From an uncultured Massilia sp. (GTDB lineage: Bacteria; Pseudomonadota; Gammaproteobacteria; Burkholderiales; Burkholderiaceae), in the NCBI GenBank assembly GCA_946886065.1, contig CAMPHU010000213.1, positions 1-7,869 of the forward strand: a DNA stretch of 7,869 nt. The letters run 5' to 3'. The number at the start of each line of letters is the position of its first letter. The stretch's first letter is position 1. The position numbers and the translations under genes were made by a program. The notes under the pieces are model-generated. The model ran no database searches and was not told the origin of the DNA. It saw only the letters and a list, made by a program, of their open reading frames with translations. This document shows positions 1 through 6,400 of the stretch, in pieces.

Positions 1-203
1 GAACTTCGACAATTCAACGATCTTGCCGCTGGCACTATTGTCGAGCACCCGATGGCTAAAATGAGTCTAACCTGTACTCGGACTTCCAGGGTTTTCTTCA
101 GCCTCAGGGCCTTGGCGGCGAACAGCGCGCTGGCCAGGCCCACGACCATGGCGGCAGTGCTGCCCGACAAGCCCACGACATGCTCCCTGGCCAGCCCGTT
201 ATA
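1..203 (-). pseudogene. possible fragment of a membrane-protein gene
   Basis: One minus-strand frame is open from after a TGA at 206-204 to the window edge. It contains GLSGSTAAMVVGLASALFAA followed by KALRLKKTLEVR (about 171-76), a hydrophobic segment then a basic tail, the look of a permease membrane helix and cytoplasmic end. After that the frame becomes unconvincing and GC content drops. No ribosome binding site precedes its ATG at 149. It may be debris of a transporter gene, or chance; I do not recognise the family. Confidence 0.25.
6..44. repeat. 8-bp perfect inverted repeat with nested mini-stem
   Basis: TCGACAAT (6-13) and ATTGTCGA (37-44) are exact reverse complements 23 bp apart. 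Inside, TGCC (24-27) and GGCA (31-34) form a second small stem. It could be an RNA hairpin or paired operator half-sites for a gene beyond the left edge. Confidence 0.4.
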
Positions 204-300
204 TCAGCTGGGAAGGCCGGCCAGCATCCCCGCTAGTCCGCGACCAGGCCCTCAAAGCAATCCTGGATCGTGCAATCTTTCATTTAGCGACAATATGACT

Positions 301-325
301 TGTCTGCTTTTAGCCGAAGGCAGTC
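301..325 (+). repeat. degenerate palindromic motif, copy 1
   Basis: The stretch beginning TGTCTGCTTTTAGCCGAAGG and ending CAGTC can fold on itself (CTGC with GCAG plus partial inner pairing). It resembles a degenerate GTCTGCTTTCGGCCGAAAGC-type palindrome, a pattern I recall from intergenic debris in proteobacterial genomes. It abuts the 3' end of the broken small gene. Confidence 0.35.
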
Positions 326-618
326 TACCGCAACCCCGGCTCTCCCGACTCCCAAGCGGGCATCGCTACCTGCGCCAGATCGTCTCGTAGTCGATCCCGC
401 GCTTACTTCAATTGTTCGAGGTAATCGTCCTGAAATGAAGGTAAAAGTGTCTTCTGGAAATGCGCTCATAGATTCCATAATGCACGTTGCTCTGCTTGCT
501 CAACAATCGTCAGCGCGCCAGAGTCGGCAAAGCGGCTTAGAAGTTCAAACAGAACGAGCGCCTCATCAGCAGCCAGCGAAATCTCGACGTTAGAGGTGGT
601 CACGCTACGCTCGCCCAT
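325..618 (-). pseudogene. small hypothetical protein gene broken by two in-frame stops
   Basis: An ATG at 618 is preceded by GGGGAG with 6-nt spacing. The frame reads MGERSVTTSN, then ISLAADEALVLFELLSRF, then EQAEQRALWNL, and stops at TGA (468-466) after 50 residues. Reading on in the same frame gives AHFQKTLLPSFQDDYLEQLK, a TAA (405-403), ARDRLRDDLAQ and a final TAG (327-325), 97 codons in all. The continuous amphipathic, charged character across both stops matches my recollection of a widespread small uncharacterised protein of about 70-100 residues with DEALVLFE, ALWNL and ARDRLRD-like segments. I take it as a recently inactivated copy that suffered two point changes and no frameshift. A 50-residue product could still be made from the strong ribosome binding site. 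UGA recoding as selenocysteine is possible but unlikely given the second stop. The function of the family is unknown to me. Confidence 0.62.
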
Positions 619-659
619 CTATTTCTCCCCAATTGTGCTCATGCATTTCAGCACCTACT

Positions 660-681
660 GGCCGATAGCAGACCGTCGGTA
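660..681 (-). repeat. degenerate palindromic motif, copy 2 (inverted relative to copy 1)
   Basis: On the minus strand GGTCTGCTATCGGCC lies upstream of the broken small gene. It matches copy 1 at 11 of 15 aligned positions (GTCTGCT shared exactly) but in opposite orientation, so the two copies bracket the pseudogene as imperfect inverted repeats. Confidence 0.35.
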
Positions 682-732
682 TGGCTCAGTGTAAGAGCTT
701 GTTGCCCATCAGGACAAGAAACAGATTTTCTC

Positions 733-779
733 AGGCGCCCTTAGTCATATACCCTCTGGCCGTTCGCAGAAGGCGCCCT
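733..779. repeat. 9-bp direct repeat AGGCGCCCT
   Basis: AGGCGCCCT occurs at 733-741 and again at 771-779, 29 bp apart, in the gap after the tauE-like gene. Each contains the palindrome GGCGCC. It could be chance in high-GC DNA or a remnant of a duplication; no insertion sequence lies between the copies. Confidence 0.3.
752..773 (-). terminator. weak hairpin after the operon, possible terminator
   Basis: About 26 nt after the tauE-like stop, the minus-strand RNA can pair CCTTCTG (773-767) with CAGAGGG (758-752) around an 8-nt loop, with one G-U pair. A second option pairs the self-complementary GGCGCC copies at about 777-772 and 739-734 over a long loop. Neither is followed by a clear U-run, so Rho-independent termination is doubtful. 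Confidence 0.25.
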
Positions 780-798
780 CGCAACACGCCGCTGGGCT

Positions 799-1536
799 TC
801 AGAGATTGCGCAGCACCAGGCTCGCCCCACCCAGGATCAGCACACCCCAGATCGCCTGCACCACGCGCTCGGCCGGCAAGCGGCTGTGCAGGTGATTGCC
901 CAGGTAGAGCCCGGCGAGCGCGCAAGGCAGCAGGAAGGCCGCCAGCACCAGCAGCGACTCCTGCCGGTACAGGCCGGCCGAGGAGAACATCGCCAGCCGC
1001 GACAGGCCGCTGATGAAGATGAGGGCGCTGATCGTCGCGCGCAGGGTCAGCTTGTCGTCCAGGCGGCGCGCGAGATAGATGGTGTAGATCGGTCCGCCGG
1101 TGCCGAACAGCGCGGTGAAGATGCCGCCGGCGACGCCGAGCGGCAGCGCCCAGCGGCTGCCGATCGGCCGGATGCCGGGCTGCAGCACCAGGCTCCAGGC
1201 GCAGTAGGCGAGAATGAAGATGCCGAGCGTCAGCAGCAGCAGGCGCTCGGGCGCATTGACGAGGGCGAACAGGCCGATGGCCATCCCGCCCAGCATGAAG
1301 GGAACCAGGCGCAGCAGCTCCTTGCGGTTGACCACGCGCCGGTTCTTGAGGCCCATCAGCAGGCCCGCCGCCAGGTCGAAGACCAGCATCAGCGGCACCG
1401 CCATGCGCAGCGGGATCAGCTGGACCAGCAGCGGCATCGCCGTGATCGCGGAGCCGAAGCCGGTCAGGCCGAAGACGGTGTAGGCGAGGAGGATGGTGAG
1501 CGCCAGCAGCGCAATCGTCTCGGCGCCGAAGGCCAT
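799..1536 (-). CDS. TauE/SafE-type membrane exporter (probable sulfite/sulfonate exporter)
   Basis: This 245-residue protein is almost wholly hydrophobic, with about seven or eight membrane segments in two internally similar halves. Each half carries the glycine-rich turn typical of the TauE/SafE (DUF81) family: FGLTGFGSA near 22-30, and GGIFTALFGTGGPIY near 137-151. Length is normal. Family members are proposed exporters of sulfite, sulfoacetate and related anions in organosulfonate degradation, though many remain uncharacterised. As last gene of an operon with a TauT-type importer and sulfolactate-type dehydrogenases, export of sulfite produced on desulfonation is the natural reading. The ATG at 1536 has a GGGAGG ribosome binding site starting in the 13-nt gap after the preceding stop. 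A longer in-frame extension to 1635 is an arginine- and proline-rich shadow of the upstream gene and is not used. Confidence 0.82.
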   Translation of the reverse strand: MAFGAETIALLALTILLAYTVFGLTGFGSAITAMPLLVQLIPLRMAVPLMLVFDLAAGLLMGLKNRRVVNRKELLRLVPFMLGGMAIGLFALVNAPERLLLLTLGIFILAYCAWSLVLQPGIRPIGSRWALPLGVAGGIFTALFGTGGPIYTIYLARRLDDKLTLRATISALIFISGLSRLAMFSSAGLYRQESLLVLAAFLLPCALAGLYLGNHLHSRLPAERVVQAIWGVLILGGASLVLRNL

Positions 1537-1549
1537 CGTCCCTCCCGGC

Positions 1550-2554
1550 TCAGGCGCTGGCCAGCGTCCGGAGCTGATCGAGCAAGGCCGGCGCGATCTC
1601 GATTCCCCCGGACTCGGCGGCTGCCGCGAGCGCATGGCGCCGCTGGCCCGGCAGGCGCACGTCGGCGTCCGCCAGCATGGCCGCCACCAGGGTCTCGATG
1701 CGCTCGTCGAACACGCCGGCGCCCGCCAGCGCGCCAGGGTCGATCACCAGGAAGGCCTGGCCGATGCGCGGCCGGTTGCCTTCGTCGGTAAAGAAGGAAT
1801 CGGCCTCGAAGCCATAGGCCGCGCCGGTCAGCGCGCAGCACAGCAGCTCGACCACCAGCGCCAGCATCGCGCCCTTGACGCCGCCCGCCGGCAGCATCAT
1901 GCCCTCCAGTCCCGCCTTCGGGTCGGTGGTCGGGTTGCCGTCCTTGTCGAGCGCCCAGCCCGGCGGGATCGGCTTGCCCTGCTTGGCCGCCACCATCAGC
2001 TTGCCGCGTGCGACTTCGGACAGCGACAGGTCGATGACCAGCGGCGGCCCCGCGCGGCGCGGAAAGACGGCGGCGATCGGGTTGGTGCCGAACAGCGCGC
2101 GCTTGCCGCCCCAGGCCGGCATCGCCGCCGGCGAGTTGCCGAACGCGAGGCCGACCATCCCGGCCTCGGCCACCGGTTCCAGGTGATAGGCGGCGGCGCC
2201 GAAGTGATGGCTGTTGGTGACGCCGGCGAAGGCCGCGCCGGCTTCGCCCGCGCTGCGGATCGCCTCGCGCACCGCCAGCGCGCAGGCGGGGAAGGCCAGG
2301 CCTTCCTGGGCGTCGACCAGCAGTGCGGCCGCTTTCTGCTGGTGCACGCGCGGCCGCGCTTCGCCATTCACGCGGCCGCAGCGCAGGTGGCCCGCGTACT
2401 GCGCCACGCGCGACAGGCCGTGCGAGGCCAGCCCCTGCGCTTCCGCCGCCACCAGGGCCCGGGCCGTGGCGGCCGCCATCTCGGGACCGGCGCCGGCGCG
2501 CGCCAGCGCATCGGTGGCCAGCGCCGTCAGGACCGCAATCGAAAGCGTCGTCAT
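1550..2554 (-). CDS. comC: Ldh/MDH2-family oxidoreductase, probable (R)-sulfolactate dehydrogenase (ComC-like)
   Basis: The 334-residue protein belongs to the malate/L-lactate/L-sulfolactate dehydrogenase family, whose fold differs from ordinary lactate dehydrogenase. Diagnostic motifs are SHGLSR (44-49) in the helical N-terminal part, SHHFGAAAYH (115-124) with the active-site histidine, FGTNPIA (155-161), VIDLSLSEVARGK (173-185) and LPAGGVKGAML (221-231). Members reduce or oxidise 2-hydroxy acids with NAD(P)H, including malate, ureidoglycolate, 2,3-diketogulonate and sulfolactate. Adjacent to an SlcC-like gene, the expected reaction is reduction of 3-sulfopyruvate to (R)-sulfolactate. The start at 2554 lies in an ATGA overlap with the preceding gene, which fixes the start and implies coupled translation; the longer upstream-open frame merely shadows that gene. 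The TauE-type gene begins 13 nt after the stop. The family is secure; the substrate comes from context. Confidence 0.72.
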   Translation of the reverse strand: MTTLSIAVLTALATDALARAGAGPEMAAATARALVAAEAQGLASHGLSRVAQYAGHLRCGRVNGEARPRVHQQKAAALLVDAQEGLAFPACALAVREAIRSAGEAGAAFAGVTNSHHFGAAAYHLEPVAEAGMVGLAFGNSPAAMPAWGGKRALFGTNPIAAVFPRRAGPPLVIDLSLSEVARGKLMVAAKQGKPIPPGWALDKDGNPTTDPKAGLEGMMLPAGGVKGAMLALVVELLCCALTGAAYGFEADSFFTDEGNRPRIGQAFLVIDPGALAGAGVFDERIETLVAAMLADADVRLPGQRRHALAAAAESGGIEIAPALLDQLRTLASA

Positions 2555-3498
2555 GCCTGCTCCATCGCGTCGAGTTCCAGGAGGCGGTCGGCGACCTTCT
2601 CGGCGATCAGCGCGCTCACGCGCTCGTTCGATTCGCGCGTGACGCCGCCGATGTGCGGCGTCAGGACCAGGTTGGGCACGTTCGCCAGCGCCGAGCCGGC
2701 GGGCAGCGGTTCCTGCCCGAACACGTCGAGCGCGGCGCCGGCCAGGCGGCCCTGGCGCAGCGCCTCGGCGAGCGCCATCTCGTCCACGATGCCGCCGCGC
2801 GCGGTGTTGATCAGCACCGCGCCCGGCTTCATGGCGCCGATCCGCGTCATGTTCATCAGGCCGCGCGTGGCGTCGGTGAGAGGGACATGCAGGCTGACCA
2901 CATCGGCCTGGGCCAGCAGCGCGTCCAGGTCGAGGCGCTTCACGCCGGTTTCTTCCCATACCGGCGCATCCCGGTGCAGGATCGGGTCGTAGGCGACCAC
3001 CTGCATCCCCAGCCCTTTGGCCAGGCGCGCGGTCAGGCGGCCGATGCCGCCGAAGCCGACCAGGCCGAGCGTCTTGCCGCCGGTTTCGCGGCCCTCGGAC
3101 AGCCTGGTGCGCGGCCAGGCGCCGGACGCCACCGCATCGCTCGACAGGTAGGCGCCGCGCAGCAGCATCATGCCGCAGGCAATCACGTACTCCGCCACCG
3201 CCAGGGCGTTGGCTCCGGTGGCGGGGATTACGCCCACGCCGCGTGCCTCGCAGGCCGCCACGTCGATGTTGTCCAGTCCCACCCCCAGGCGGCCGACCAC
3301 CCGCAGCCGCGGCGCGGCGTCGAGCAGCCCGCCATCGACCTGGGTGCGGTTGCGCACCACCAGCGCCTCGGCGTCCGCCAGCAGCCGCTCCAGCTCGGCG
3401 CGCCGGTCGACCAGCGCCGGGTCGTAGCGCACCTCGAAGCGCTGGCGCAGTGCGTCGACCGCGCTCTCGTCCATGAACTCGCAGATCACAATCTTCAT
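2551..3498 (-). CDS. slcC: D-2-hydroxyacid dehydrogenase, probable (S)-sulfolactate dehydrogenase (SlcC-like)
   Basis: A 315-residue, full-length NAD-dependent 2-hydroxyacid dehydrogenase. The Rossmann motif GFGGIG spans 148-153, and an acidic residue, Asp171, ends the second strand, which favours NAD over NADP. The catalytic triad is complete: Arg234 (NTARGG), Glu263 (GQEP) and His282 (PHIGG). The N-terminal CEFMDE and VVRNRTQV segments (about 6-11, 47-54) match my recollection of SlcC, the enzyme that oxidises (S)-3-sulfolactate to 3-sulfopyruvate; this is memory, not a search. It lies between a TauT-type transporter and a ComC-like gene, the partner expected for inverting sulfolactate stereochemistry. 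The ATG at 3498 has AGGGAG 6 nt upstream. Its TGA overlaps the next start as ATGA. The alternative is a general 3-phosphoglycerate or glyoxylate/hydroxypyruvate-type dehydrogenase. The enzyme class is certain; the substrate is moderately supported. Confidence 0.7.
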   Translation of the reverse strand: MKIVICEFMDESAVDALRQRFEVRYDPALVDRRAELERLLADAEALVVRNRTQVDGGLLDAAPRLRVVGRLGVGLDNIDVAACEARGVGVIPATGANALAVAEYVIACGMMLLRGAYLSSDAVASGAWPRTRLSEGRETGGKTLGLVGFGGIGRLTARLAKGLGMQVVAYDPILHRDAPVWEETGVKRLDLDALLAQADVVSLHVPLTDATRGLMNMTRIGAMKPGAVLINTARGGIVDEMALAEALRQGRLAGAALDVFGQEPLPAGSALANVPNLVLTPHIGGVTRESNERVSALIAEKVADRLLELDAMEQA

Positions 3499-3514
3499 CT
3501 CGGTCTCCCTGGCC

Positions 3515-4390
3515 TCAGTTCTGCATGCCCCACTTGCGCACGGTGTTGTTCTCGATGGTGCGGAACACCAGGTTCTCCACCACCAGGCCGATCAGGATCA
3601 CGGTCAGCAGGCCGGCGAACACGTTCGGGATCTCGAGCATGTTCTTGTTCTCGTAGATGAACCAGCCCAGGCCGCCCGAACCCGAGCTCACGCCGAACAC
3701 CAGCTCGGACGCGATCAGGGTGCGCCAGGCGAAGGCCCAGCCGATCTTGAGACCTGTCAGGATGCTGGGGAAGGCGGCCGGGATCAGGATCTTGGTCACG
3801 TAGGTGAAGCCGCCCAGGCCGTAGTTGCGGCCGACCATGCGCATGGTGTTGGACACCGCCAGGAAGCCCGAGTGGGTGTTCAGCGCCACCGCCCACAGCA
3901 CGGAGTGGACCAGCACGAACACCAGGCTGCCGTTGCCCAGGCCGAACCAGATCAGCGCGATCGGCAGCAGCGCGATCGCCGGCAGCGGGTTGAACATCGA
4001 GGTCAGGGTCTCGAGGAAGTCGGTGCCGATCTTGGAGGCGATCCCGATCGCGGTCAGCACCGCCGCCAGCGCGATGCCGGCCCAGTAGCCGATCAGGAGC
4101 ACCTTGAGCGAGGCCCACACCTTGTGGATCAGCTCACCGCTGGCGACGCCCCTGAAGAAGGCCTCGACGGTCGCGACGAAGGTCGGGAACAGCAGCTCGT
4201 TGCCCAGCATGCGGGCGCCGACTTCCCACACCACCATCAGGAAGACCAGGATCGCGGTCTTGCGCACGACGCTGTAGTTGTACAGCTTCTCGAAGGCCGA
4301 GAGCGGCTTTTCCACGACGCCGAAAGCCGACGAGTCGAGCGTATCGCGCTGGAATGACGGGCGGGGCCAGAGAACGGCATCCTTAGACAT
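3515..4390 (-). CDS. NitT/TauT/SsuC-type ABC transporter permease
   Basis: This is a 291-residue BPD-type inner-membrane permease. After a soluble N-terminal stretch of about 43 residues come roughly six hydrophobic segments (about 45-62, 95-118, 135-150, 155-175, 207-230, 257-276). The cytoplasmic EAA-type loop, which docks on the ATPase, is seen around 182-209 (MRMVGRNYGLGG, then LIPAAFPSIL). The ATG at 4390 is preferred over an upstream ATG at 4417 because an excellent AAGGAGG lies 6 nt before it and the upstream choice would extend deep into the ATPase gene. The protein forms the channel, probably as a homodimer, for the substrate delivered by the binding protein encoded two genes upstream. 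A 16-nt gap leads to the dehydrogenase gene. Length and loop are normal for the family. Confidence 0.94.
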   Translation of the reverse strand: MSKDAVLWPRPSFQRDTLDSSAFGVVEKPLSAFEKLYNYSVVRKTAILVFLMVVWEVGARMLGNELLFPTFVATVEAFFRGVASGELIHKVWASLKVLLIGYWAGIALAAVLTAIGIASKIGTDFLETLTSMFNPLPAIALLPIALIWFGLGNGSLVFVLVHSVLWAVALNTHSGFLAVSNTMRMVGRNYGLGGFTYVTKILIPAAFPSILTGLKIGWAFAWRTLIASELVFGVSSGSGGLGWFIYENKNMLEIPNVFAGLLTVILIGLVVENLVFRTIENNTVRKWGMQN

Positions 4391-5186
4391 GCTGCACCTC
4401 CTTGTCTTCGACTTCATCTGCGAACAACATCTGGTGGATCTGGTTTTCGAGTTCCTTGGCCGCCCTCGGGTCGGTCTCGTCGCGCGGCACGCTCGCCAGT
4501 TCGGCCTTCACCTGGCCGGGGTGCGGCGACAGCAGCAGGATCCGGCTGCCGCACTTGATCGCTTCCGGGATCGAGTGGGTCACGAACAGCACGGTGAAGT
4601 GGGTCTCGTCCCACAGCTGCAGCAGTTCGTCCTGCATCTTGCGGCGGGTGAGGGCGTCCAGCGCCGCGTAGGGCTCGTCCATCAGCAGCACGTCCGGTTC
4701 CATCGCCATGCCGCGCGCGATCGCCACCCGCTGCTTCATCCCGCCCGACAGCATGTGCGGGTGGTGGTCGGCGAACTTGGCCAGCTTCACCTTCTCGATG
4801 TACTGCATGGCCTTCTCTTCCGCCGCCTTGCCCTTCAGCTTGCCGGAAGAGAGCAGCGGGAACATCACGTTCTCCTTGACCGTCTTCCAGGGCAGCAGCT
4901 GGTCGAATTCCTGGAACACCATCATGCGGTCCGGGCCGGGACGGCACACCAGCTTGTCCTTCAGCCGGATCTCGCCTTCGGTGGGATTGAGGTAGCCGCC
5001 GATCGCCTTCAGCAGGGTGCTCTTGCCGCAGCCGGAAGGCCCCAGCAGCACGTAGCGGTCCGACTTGAACACCTGGAAGTTCACGCGGTAGGTCGCGGTC
5101 ACCAGGTGGGCCTTGGTCTTGTATTGCAGCGTCACGTCGCGCACGTCGAGTAACGGGGCAGGTTGCAGTTTCTGAATCATGTCCAT
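4383..5186 (-). CDS. NitT/TauT/SsuB-type ABC transporter ATP-binding protein
   Basis: The 267-residue protein has a complete ABC ATPase domain: Walker A GPSGCGKST (49-57), Q-loop Gln92 in VFQEFDQLLPW, signature LSGGMKQR (146-153), Walker B VLLMDEP (166-172), D-loop ALDA and H-loop His204 in THS. The LLPW after the Q-loop and the overall length match the SsuB/TauB/NrtD group, which energises uptake of sulfonates, nitrate and similar anions from the cytoplasmic face. Two starts are possible, ATG at 5186 or the in-frame ATG at 5180 (MIQKLQ). The purine-rich AAGGAAGGAAG upstream serves either, with more usual spacing for the second; the longer form is given. Its TAA stop overlaps the start of the permease gene by 8 nt, so the two subunits are probably translationally coupled. 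Confidence 0.95.
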   Translation of the reverse strand: MDMIQKLQPAPLLDVRDVTLQYKTKAHLVTATYRVNFQVFKSDRYVLLGPSGCGKSTLLKAIGGYLNPTEGEIRLKDKLVCRPGPDRMMVFQEFDQLLPWKTVKENVMFPLLSSGKLKGKAAEEKAMQYIEKVKLAKFADHHPHMLSGGMKQRVAIARGMAMEPDVLLMDEPYAALDALTRRKMQDELLQLWDETHFTVLFVTHSIPEAIKCGSRILLLSPHPGQVKAELASVPRDETDPRAAKELENQIHQMLFADEVEDKEVQHV

Positions 5187-5233
5187 GACTTCCTTCCTTT
5201 GCTCATGCAGGGAAAAGCGCGTGGTCCTGATGC

Positions 5234-5243
5234 CAGGCGCCTG
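5234..5243. repeat. 10-bp perfect palindrome in the gap after the binding-protein gene
   Basis: CAGGCGCCTG sits directly after the binding-protein stop codon, in the 57-nt gap before the ATPase gene. An overlapping CCTG-GCAT-CAGG mini-stem is also possible in the RNA. Hairpins here often protect the message of abundant binding proteins, but this structure is short and no U-run follows, so the role is speculative. Confidence 0.3.
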
Positions 5244-6251
5244 TCAGCTGCCCGGGAGGTGGTGCAGGTTGGGGAAGAACATGTCCTTCCACGAGGCGGG
5301 CTTGACCTTGATCGATCCGATCTTGTGCATGAAGTCCACGTACTTGCCGACGTTCTGCGGGGTGGTGGTGTAGACCACGTTCGGGTCGTTGAGCATCTTG
5401 AGGATGTCGTCGACGCTGTCCTTGTCCTTGGAGATCCGCAGGTAGCTCTCGGCCGCCCACTTCTTGTCCTTGTTGATCATCGCCACCGCCTCGTCGAGCG
5501 CCTTGATGAAAGCGGCGTAGACCTTGGGATTGTCTTCGCGGAATTTCGAGGTCGCCCAGACCAGGTTGAAGGTGCCCGGGCCGCCCAGCACCTGGTAGGA
5601 GTCGAGCACCTTGCGGATCCCCGGCTGTTCGAGCTGCTGGTACTGGAAGGGTGGCGAGCTGAAATGCGCGGTGACTTCGCTGTTGGGCGACAGCAGCGCC
5701 GCCTGGCCGTCGGGGTGGCTCATCGACACGGTGAACTTGTCCAGCTGGTTCTGCTTGCCGGGGCCGAAGGCCTGCTCGGCCGCCATCTGCAAGGTCACCG
5801 CCTGGATCGAGACTTTCACCGCAGGCAGGGCGATCTTGTCCTTGTCGGTGAAGTCCTTGATCGACTTGACGTTCGGATTGCGCGTGTTCAGGTAGAGCGG
5901 CATCGAGTTCAGCGCCGCCACCGCCTTGACGCCGTAGTTGGTGCGGGTCTTGGCCCACAAGGTCACCAGGGGCGCCACGCCGCCGGCCGCGAAGTGCAGG
6001 CTGTCGGACAGCAGCGCGTCGTTCATGACGTTACCGCCCGCGAACTTGGCCCAGGAAACCTTGAGGCCCGGGATGCCGGCGGCAGCCGCGTGCTTCTCGA
6101 CCAGCTTCTGTTCTTCCATGATCATCAGCGGCAGGTAGCTGATGCCGTACTGCTCTGCGACCTTCAGTTCGGTGACTTCGGCGTGGCTGGCCAGCGAGGT
6201 GGTCAGCAGCACGGCGCTTGCGGCATACGGCAGGATGGATCTGAAACGCAT
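5244..6251 (-). CDS. NitT/TauT-type ABC transporter periplasmic substrate-binding protein
   Basis: This 335-residue protein begins with a Sec signal peptide: RFR charges, a hydrophobic core from about 6 to 20, and a likely cleavage after Ser-His-Ala at residue 24. The mature protein starts EVTELKVAEQYGISYLP, the usual first strand and ligand-pocket entry of the SsuA/TauA/NitT-like binding proteins. It continues as an ordinary two-lobe binding protein (FAGGNVMNDALLSDSLHFA, then MPLYLNTR) of normal family length. It should capture a small anion in the periplasm and deliver it to the permease and ATPase encoded next. Family members bind taurine, alkanesulfonates, nitrate, aromatic acids and thiamine precursors, and the ligand cannot be read from sequence. 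The two dehydrogenases and TauE-type exporter downstream point to a sulfonate such as sulfolactate. It is the first gene of the operon, 57 nt before the ATPase gene. Confidence 0.88.
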   Translation of the reverse strand: MRFRSILPYAASAVLLTTSLASHAEVTELKVAEQYGISYLPLMIMEEQKLVEKHAAAAGIPGLKVSWAKFAGGNVMNDALLSDSLHFAAGGVAPLVTLWAKTRTNYGVKAVAALNSMPLYLNTRNPNVKSIKDFTDKDKIALPAVKVSIQAVTLQMAAEQAFGPGKQNQLDKFTVSMSHPDGQAALLSPNSEVTAHFSSPPFQYQQLEQPGIRKVLDSYQVLGGPGTFNLVWATSKFREDNPKVYAAFIKALDEAVAMINKDKKWAAESYLRISKDKDSVDDILKMLNDPNVVYTTTPQNVGKYVDFMHKIGSIKVKPASWKDMFFPNLHHLPGS

Positions 6252-6257
6252 GGATGT

Positions 6258-6264
6258 CTCCTCC
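6258..6264 (-). promoter_or_regulatory. ribosome binding site that fixes the start of the binding-protein gene
   Basis: GGAGGAG lies 6 nt before the ATG at 6251. An in-frame TTG at 6266 would put this Shine-Dalgarno sequence inside the coding region and add MEETS before a normal signal peptide, so the ATG at 6251 is preferred. Confidence 0.8.
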
Positions 6265-6361
6265 AAGAGTGGGTGGGGGCCCTGCTTTGGCGCAGTGCTT
6301 GTTGTTGCTCCCCCGGCGAAATGCTTTGTCTGTGTGCCTCTTGATGCAAGTTCGAGAGTTC

Positions 6362-6390
6362 ATACTAGCCCAACTTGTCATGCAATTCAA
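6362..6390 (-). promoter_or_regulatory. candidate sigma-70 promoter of the transporter operon
   Basis: On the minus strand a -35-like TTGAAT (6390-6385) and a -10-like TAGTAT (6367-6362) are separated by exactly 17 nt, each matching consensus at 4 of 6 positions. Transcription would begin near 6354, leaving a leader of about 100 nt before the ATG at 6251. A run of A-rich sequence lies upstream on the same strand (6413-6435) and could act as an UP-like or bent element. This is the only AT-rich stretch between the flavoprotein gene and the operon. Seen by eye; the start site is inferred. Confidence 0.5.
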
Positions 6391-6400
6391 CTAGATGACA
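6376..6400. promoter_or_regulatory. candidate operator dyad over the -35 box
   Basis: TGTCAT (6376-6381) and ATGACA (6395-6400) form a perfect 6-bp inverted repeat with a 13-bp spacer. The spacer contains the proposed -35 hexamer. A second, slightly off-centre pair, CCAACT (6370-6375) and AGTTGG (6407-6412), brackets it. The position over the promoter suggests binding by a dimeric regulator. No regulator gene is in the window, so the protein family (for example GntR or LysR) cannot be decided. Confidence 0.4.

Noticed and set aside
52..593. Plus-strand frames of 112 and 97 codons in the left tail
   Set aside because: Serine/proline/arginine-rich without a ribosome binding site or family resemblance; the minus-strand small gene explains most of this stretch better.
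2555..2959. N-terminal extension of the ComC-like frame
   Set aside because: It overlaps the SlcC-like gene and reads as Arg-rich shadow; the ATGA overlap at 2551-2554 gives a natural start.
886..2992. Long plus-strand frames opposite the exporter and ComC-like genes
   Set aside because: Arg/Gln/Ala-rich translations with no recognisable motif, antisense to genes with clear motifs and ribosome binding sites.
3473..4357. Plus-strand frame of 294 codons opposite the permease
   Set aside because: Rich in Gln, His, Asp and Arg with no domain motif, antisense to a well-formed membrane permease; a shadow.
5163..6344. Long plus-strand frame opposite the binding protein
   Set aside because: It is histidine-, arginine- and valine-rich low-information sequence lying antisense to a clear signal-peptide binding protein; a high-GC shadow.
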